This document shows positions 5,749 to 8,631 of a DNA stretch of 8,631 bases, in pieces. This DNA comes from Acidobacteriaceae bacterium (lineage in GTDB: Bacteria > Acidobacteriota > Terriglobia > Bryobacterales > Bryobacteraceae). The notes beneath the pieces were generated by a model. The model searched no databases. It was not told the origin of the DNA and saw nothing but the letters and a program-made list of their open reading frames with translations. Position numbers and translations under genes: made by a program. The stretch covers positions 1 to 8,631 of the forward strand of contig JAFARV010000099.1 of the NCBI GenBank assembly GCA_019245255.1, in the 5' to 3' direction. The stretch's first letter is position 1. Every line of letters begins with the position of its first letter.

Positions 5749-6837
5749 TTACAGGTCGAGTATAACAAGGCGGACGGCCTCAGGACCTGTAGAAATGTGA
5801 AAGAGTCTGTGCCAAAGCCCGTGTTTTCTTTTCGTTGCGGCTGCGGGGCGGGTGCTCGCATCGTCTGCCCGTATACGAGAAGAGCCCCGATTGGTACGGG
5901 GCTCTGCGACTCTTGCCTGGTGTGATGGGCGGGGTTTGCTCCGCTTTTTGACAAGCTTTTTCGGGGGACCGAGGTTTCGCGCCTCCTGCGTTCCGGCCGG
6001 GAAGACAGAAGATGTTGAAACGAGCTCGCCCTGCACAATGAACCGTTTCGGCGCCGAACCGACGTAGTAGAAGGGATAGCACGTAATCATGGTGATCACT
6101 TTTCGGGGATCCGGAGCATTCGGGGTCCGGTCAGAGACCTCTTGAAGATGGGCTGCTGCCGGACGAAGTCCTCCATCAGGTCGAAGCACCGCGACCTCGG
6201 ACGGCCTGACGATCCGCATGGAAATGATGCGATACGTGTAGTTTTCGTCGGGAGTCTGAAAGGTCACCTGATCGCCTTGCTGTATGTCCTTCAACGCGCG
6301 AAAGAGCGTGTCGCGATGAGCGGCGATGGCGAAGTTTCCAACCTGTCCCGGCAACGCAGTCGATGGAACATGTCCGACCGCCTTGCTCAGCGTGTTACCA
6401 TCCACGCCCTCTCTTACCATGGCGGACAGATTCAAACGAGGAATCTCCAGGCGCCCGATAAGTGAGCCGTGCGCCGGCGCTGCGATCTGATGTTCGGGTT
6501 CAACACTGGAAGCGGGATTCCGAACGGGAGCAGAGGGGACTGCCGTCGAACCGATCACCGCGCCCAGCGGTGTCTGCTCCCGAACGAAATCGAGAAACGT
6601 GACCGGCGCGTGCCCCGAAATCTGCTGGTCGAACGCCCAGTTCTCGTATCTCTGATAGACGTATTGGTTCGCGGTCGAATAGCCGTATATACCGACACCA
6701 CAAATTCCCGCCAATAACAGAACGAGTCGAACGACGCGCATCCAAGGCCGGGAAACGCTGGGTACTTCAGCGGTCACTTCCTCGTCCCGGGGGTCCACCC
6801 GAACCAGAACGGGACCGTTGCTGTGGCGCTTGACCAT
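5749..6837 (-). CDS. class D-like sortase with a basic C-terminal extension
   Basis: A cysteine transpeptidase that cleaves LPxTA-type motifs and attaches proteins to an amino nucleophile at the envelope surface. From the ATG at 6837 (362 residues): cytoplasmic N-tail, one membrane segment at about 36-53 ('VVRLVLLLAGICGVGIYGY'), a Pro/Ala-rich linker, then the sortase barrel from 'GSLIGRLEIPRLNLSAMVRE'. The catalytic triad is H174 in 'GNFAIAAHRDTLF', C253 in 'TMITCYPFYY' (the TLxTC motif), and R265 in 'GSAPKRFIV'. A loop of about 20 residues sits before the cysteine strand. After the barrel (about residue 275) there is an unusual Lys/Arg-rich tail of nearly 90 residues ending 'HRLFHISTGPEAVRLVILDL'. 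The start overlaps the upstream VWFA stop (TGATG), and a GTG immediately upstream (6840) is an alternative, so translation is probably coupled. A likely substrate with an LPHTA tail is encoded at 7934-8631. Confidence 0.9.
   Translation of the reverse strand: MVKRHSNGPVLVRVDPRDEEVTAEVPSVSRPWMRVVRLVLLLAGICGVGIYGYSTANQYVYQRYENWAFDQQISGHAPVTFLDFVREQTPLGAVIGSTAVPSAPVRNPASSVEPEHQIAAPAHGSLIGRLEIPRLNLSAMVREGVDGNTLSKAVGHVPSTALPGQVGNFAIAAHRDTLFRALKDIQQGDQVTFQTPDENYTYRIISMRIVRPSEVAVLRPDGGLRPAAAHLQEVSDRTPNAPDPRKVITMITCYPFYYVGSAPKRFIVQGELVSTSSVFPAGTQEARNLGPPKKLVKKRSKPRPSHQARVAEPRTNRGSSRIRADDASTRPAAATKRKHGLWHRLFHISTGPEAVRLVILDL
5759..5764 (-). promoter_or_regulatory. possible -10 element of tRNA-Gln promoter
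   Basis: On the minus strand TATACT lies 15 bases before the tRNA 5' end, a normal distance for initiation a few bases upstream of the mature tRNA. It sits inside the last codons of the sortase gene. No good -35 hexamer is seen (GGTCCT at 17-base spacing), so support rests on the -10 match and position alone. The tRNA could also be co-transcribed with the sortase. Confidence 0.35.
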
Positions 6838-7790
6838 CACTTGTGTAAGACGTCCGGCTGGGTCTTTGTTGCAACGAATTCCGTGACTGGTTTCATGGTG
6901 TAAGTTGTGCGTGAGCGCGCGCTCAGTTTTCCCTCCCCATTTTGCACAATCACCCTGACCTTACGAATTTCGTGACGATCATTCACTTCGTCAGGGGTAT
7001 AACCAATAACATACCGGTTGCGAATGTCTTTGGATATTTTCTCGAACACGGGAAGAATGCTGTTGAGAGTATCAGGCTGAAAATATTCTCCACCGGTCGC
7101 TGATGCGATCTTTTGTAAAACAGCTGGATTCAGATCCCGATCCTCCGGATCGAGCAGCCCGATGGTATAGATCGTCGCGCGCGAGGCTTCGAGGAGGCGC
7201 CAGAGGTCAGGCAACCTTATGGAACTGATGTTATCGCCACCGTCGCTCACTACAATCAGCGTCTTCATTTCCCGGTTGCATTCCTCGAGGTGCTTCAAGC
7301 CTGCCGCGATGGCATCATACAACGCTGTTCGTCCTATCGCCTGGCCGTAGTACAACGCGCGCCGTAATGTCTGTAAGTCATCTGTAAACGGCAGATTCCG
7401 CGACAAGCCAAAGTACACGCGTTCATTAAAATTGACGACAAAGAACTGATCCTTTGAATTGCTTTCCTTGGCAAAAGCGAGGCCGGCTGTGACCACTTCC
7501 GGCCGCTTGAGGCGCATGCTCCCACTGTTGTCTACGATGAGACCTACGCATACGGGTGCATCCATGCTAGAGAAATGGGTAATCAGCCGGGGTTTTCCGT
7601 CCTCGAGAACTCGGAAATTATCCTGGCTCAGCCCACTGACGTAACCTCCAGCCTTATTCTTTACGCTGACGTCCAGCAGTACCAGGTCGACATTGTCGGA
7701 AATTGTAAATTGTTTTTCGGAAGAGGCAGCGGCGGTCAGCAGGGCTGCACTGGCCAGCGCCATCGAGACCGTGGCGAATGTCTGTCGCAT
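6837..7790 (-). CDS. secreted VWFA-domain protein (VWFA-related Acidobacterial type)
   Basis: This 317-residue exported protein has a von Willebrand factor A fold, used for metal-dependent protein-protein contact. A signal peptide is visible (MRQTFATVSMALASAALLTA, probable cleavage near residues 22-24). The segment 'VDLVLLDVSVKNKAGGYVSG' followed by 'DNFRVLEDGKPRLITHF' is the conserved lead-in of the acidobacterial VWFA family (TIGR03436 as I recall it). The MIDAS metal site is complete: D87-N-S89-G-S91 in 'LIVDNSGSM', T155 in 'GRTALYDA', and D183 in 'VVSDGGDN'. The C-terminal part ('YVIGYTPDEVNDRHEIRKVR') forms the usual beta-rich tail domain. There is no LPxTA motif or membrane anchor at the C-terminus. 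The gene follows an intrinsic terminator and its stop overlaps the sortase start, so the two probably form an operon. The ligand is unknown. Confidence 0.9.
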   Translation of the reverse strand: MRQTFATVSMALASAALLTAAASSEKQFTISDNVDLVLLDVSVKNKAGGYVSGLSQDNFRVLEDGKPRLITHFSSMDAPVCVGLIVDNSGSMRLKRPEVVTAGLAFAKESNSKDQFFVVNFNERVYFGLSRNLPFTDDLQTLRRALYYGQAIGRTALYDAIAAGLKHLEECNREMKTLIVVSDGGDNISSIRLPDLWRLLEASRATIYTIGLLDPEDRDLNPAVLQKIASATGGEYFQPDTLNSILPVFEKISKDIRNRYVIGYTPDEVNDRHEIRKVRVIVQNGEGKLSARSRTTYTMKPVTEFVATKTQPDVLHK

Positions 7791-7822
7791 CGCAATCCCC
7801 GCCTATGTTGACGTGTAGCACA

Positions 7823-7859
7823 GAAAAAACAGGCGCCTGATGGCTTTCCACCAAGCGCC
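7823..7859 (-). terminator. intrinsic terminator after the LPHTA-protein gene
   Basis: On the minus strand GGCGCTTGGTGG (7859-7848), loop AAAG, CCATCAGGCGCC (7843-7832) forms a 12-base-pair stem with two G-U pairs, followed by TGTTTTTTC. It is placed 75 bases after the stop of the LPHTA protein gene and before the VWFA start, so it should separate the substrate gene from the VWFA-sortase pair, wholly or partly. I see no clear promoter in the roughly 30 bases between it and the VWFA start, so read-through may matter. Confidence 0.8.
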
Positions 7860-7933
7860 AGAGTTTGTTGTAGAGCGCCCGATTCGCTAATTCTCGACGC
7901 CGCTTCAAAGGCCGCGATCGGGGATGAATCCGC

Positions 7934-8631
7934 TTACGATCTTACTTTTGCGGACGCTCGTTTGTCGGCCAGTGTTAACAGACCTGCCAAACTGAGCGAT
8001 GCCAAGCCGAGCAGCCCGAACAGTGAATTAAAGCTTGCGGTATGCGGCAATGCTTGTGGCGCTGGTGCGGCAGGCGCGGGTGGAGGCGTTTGCTGCTGCG
8101 GTTGAGCCTGAGGTTCAGGCTGAGGCGCCGGTGCAGGTGCTGCCGCAGGCGCGGGCTCGGGTTGAGGTTCCGGCTGGGCCGCAGGTGCAGGTTCGTTATA
8201 GCTCATCGGAACGGGAACCGGAGCGGCTGAAGCTAGCTGAGCGACCAATTTCTTGGGGTATGGGAACTCTTGTCCATAGTTGTCGCCAGGATAAAACCAT
8301 GCCCGGACTGCTTTCGGAACACCGGCCGGTGTTTCCCAGAACGAGAACTCGGTCTTACCTGTGGGCTGCAACCTGTAATTCGGAATCGCCAGCACAGTCG
8401 TTTGGAGATGCTGCTGATCCTTATCGAAGATCTGCACTATGTGGCGGTCGGAAGGCGAATCCAGCAGTTTCCAGACGTAAGTCCCGGGATCGAGAACTTT
8501 GTTTCCCGCTATGATCGGCTCGTTGACTGTAACGATGGTTTTTTTATCCCAGTTGTCCGCGTGGGCGCGGGGTACAAACGCCCCACCTACAAGGCCGACA
8601 CCGGCTACAGCGAGGGTTCCGACCAGAAATG
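7934..8631 (-). CDS. secreted LPHTA-tailed protein, likely sortase substrate, 5' end missing
   Basis: The frame is open to the window edge and gives about 231 residues. It begins within a signal peptide (FLVGTLAVAGVGLVGGAF, then 'RAHA' as the likely cleavage site). A beta-rich domain of about 100 residues follows: 'TVNEPIIAGNKVLDPGTYVW', 'LLDSPSDRHIVQIFD', 'LAIPNYRLQPTGKTEFSFWE', 'AWFYPGDNYGQEFPYPK'. Similar small exported domains occur in acidobacteria; function is unknown to me. Then comes a Pro/Ala/Gln/Glu stalk of 47 residues (8051-8191). The end is a sorting-signal tail: LPHTA at 8036-8050, a hydrophobic stretch ('LFGLLGLASLSLAGLLTL'), and basic residues (DKRASAKVRS). This tripartite order is what sortases recognise, and LPHTA is close to the LPNTA motif of class D enzymes. 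The nearby sortase is the probable partner. A start at the GTG 8437 would discard the signal peptide, so I reject it. Confidence 0.85.
   Translation of the reverse strand, partial: FLVGTLAVAGVGLVGGAFVPRAHADNWDKKTIVTVNEPIIAGNKVLDPGTYVWKLLDSPSDRHIVQIFDKDQQHLQTTVLAIPNYRLQPTGKTEFSFWETPAGVPKAVRAWFYPGDNYGQEFPYPKKLVAQLASAAPVPVPMSYNEPAPAAQPEPQPEPAPAAAPAPAPQPEPQAQPQQQTPPPAPAAPAPQALPHTASFNSLFGLLGLASLSLAGLLTLADKRASAKVRS
8051..8191 (-). repeat. low-complexity Pro/Ala/Gln/Glu stalk coding region
   Basis: A 47-residue stretch made almost wholly of Pro, Ala, Gln and Glu, with repeated PEPQ, PAPA and QPEP units, separates the folded domain from the LPHTA signal. At DNA level it is a degenerate short repeat of GC-rich codons and is prone to length change. 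Such stretches act as extended spacers in surface-anchored proteins. Confidence 0.75.

Noticed and set aside
5466..6038. 190-codon minus-strand ORF overlapping the tRNA-Gln and the sortase tail
   Set aside because: It runs across a confident tRNA gene and lies out of frame over the sortase; its protein is Arg/Pro/Ser-rich without any motif, as expected of a shadow frame.
8035..8514. 159-codon plus-strand ORF opposite the LPHTA protein
   Set aside because: It is the complement of the Pro/Ala/Gln-rich stalk, giving a biased Val/Arg/Glu sequence; the minus-strand frame has signal peptide, domain and sorting motif.
1..8631. CRISPR array or other regularly spaced repeats
   Set aside because: No direct repeats with uniform spacers are visible; the only repetitive tract is the Pro/Ala-rich stalk coding region.

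Overview
The window looks like a chromosomal segment of an Acidobacteriota bacterium. Four things suggest this: an Oar-like TonB-dependent outer-membrane protein of the large type expanded in that phylum, a secreted protein with the VWFA-related acidobacterial architecture, a class D-like sortase in an apparently Gram-negative genome, and a sortase substrate whose N-terminal domain resembles a small exported family that I associate with acidobacteria. The assignment comes from recognising sequence families, not from a database search.

Layout: 1-2217 (+) is the 3' part of an outer-membrane TonB receptor-like gene, cut by the window edge. After a gap containing a 16-bp perfect palindrome comes an HNH endonuclease (2460-2969, +). 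Next is a decayed tandem vapBC region: an intact vapB-like antitoxin (3146-3403), a 5' remnant of its vapC partner (3403-3513), a vapB pseudogene (3452-3722) and a vapC pseudogene (3729-4168). The last two can be read through almost end to end once a few frameshifts and stop codons are corrected. On the minus strand at 4302-4964 lies a single ORF in which a HigB/Gp49-like toxin is fused to a HigA-like HTH antitoxin. A well-spaced Shine-Dalgarno and GTG remain inside it at the junction. A small secreted protein of unknown function (5041-5520, -) and a tRNA-Gln(CTG) (5670-5743, -) follow.

The right-hand third, all on the minus strand, is a surface-protein locus. In transcription order it holds a secreted protein with a Pro/Ala/Gln-rich stalk and an LPHTA cell-wall-sorting-like tail (7934 to beyond 8631), a strong intrinsic terminator, a secreted VWFA-domain protein, and a class D-like sortase. 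The VWFA stop codon overlaps the sortase start codon. The simplest reading is that the sortase processes the LPHTA protein, and possibly others, while the VWFA protein is co-expressed as an adhesion or metal-binding surface partner. The tRNA-Gln gene begins only five bases after the sortase stop codon and seems to have a -10 element inside the sortase coding region.

The stretch from the HNH gene to the fused toxin-antitoxin gene looks like an accessory patch between core-like genes, with several selfish or defence-type modules in different states of decay.
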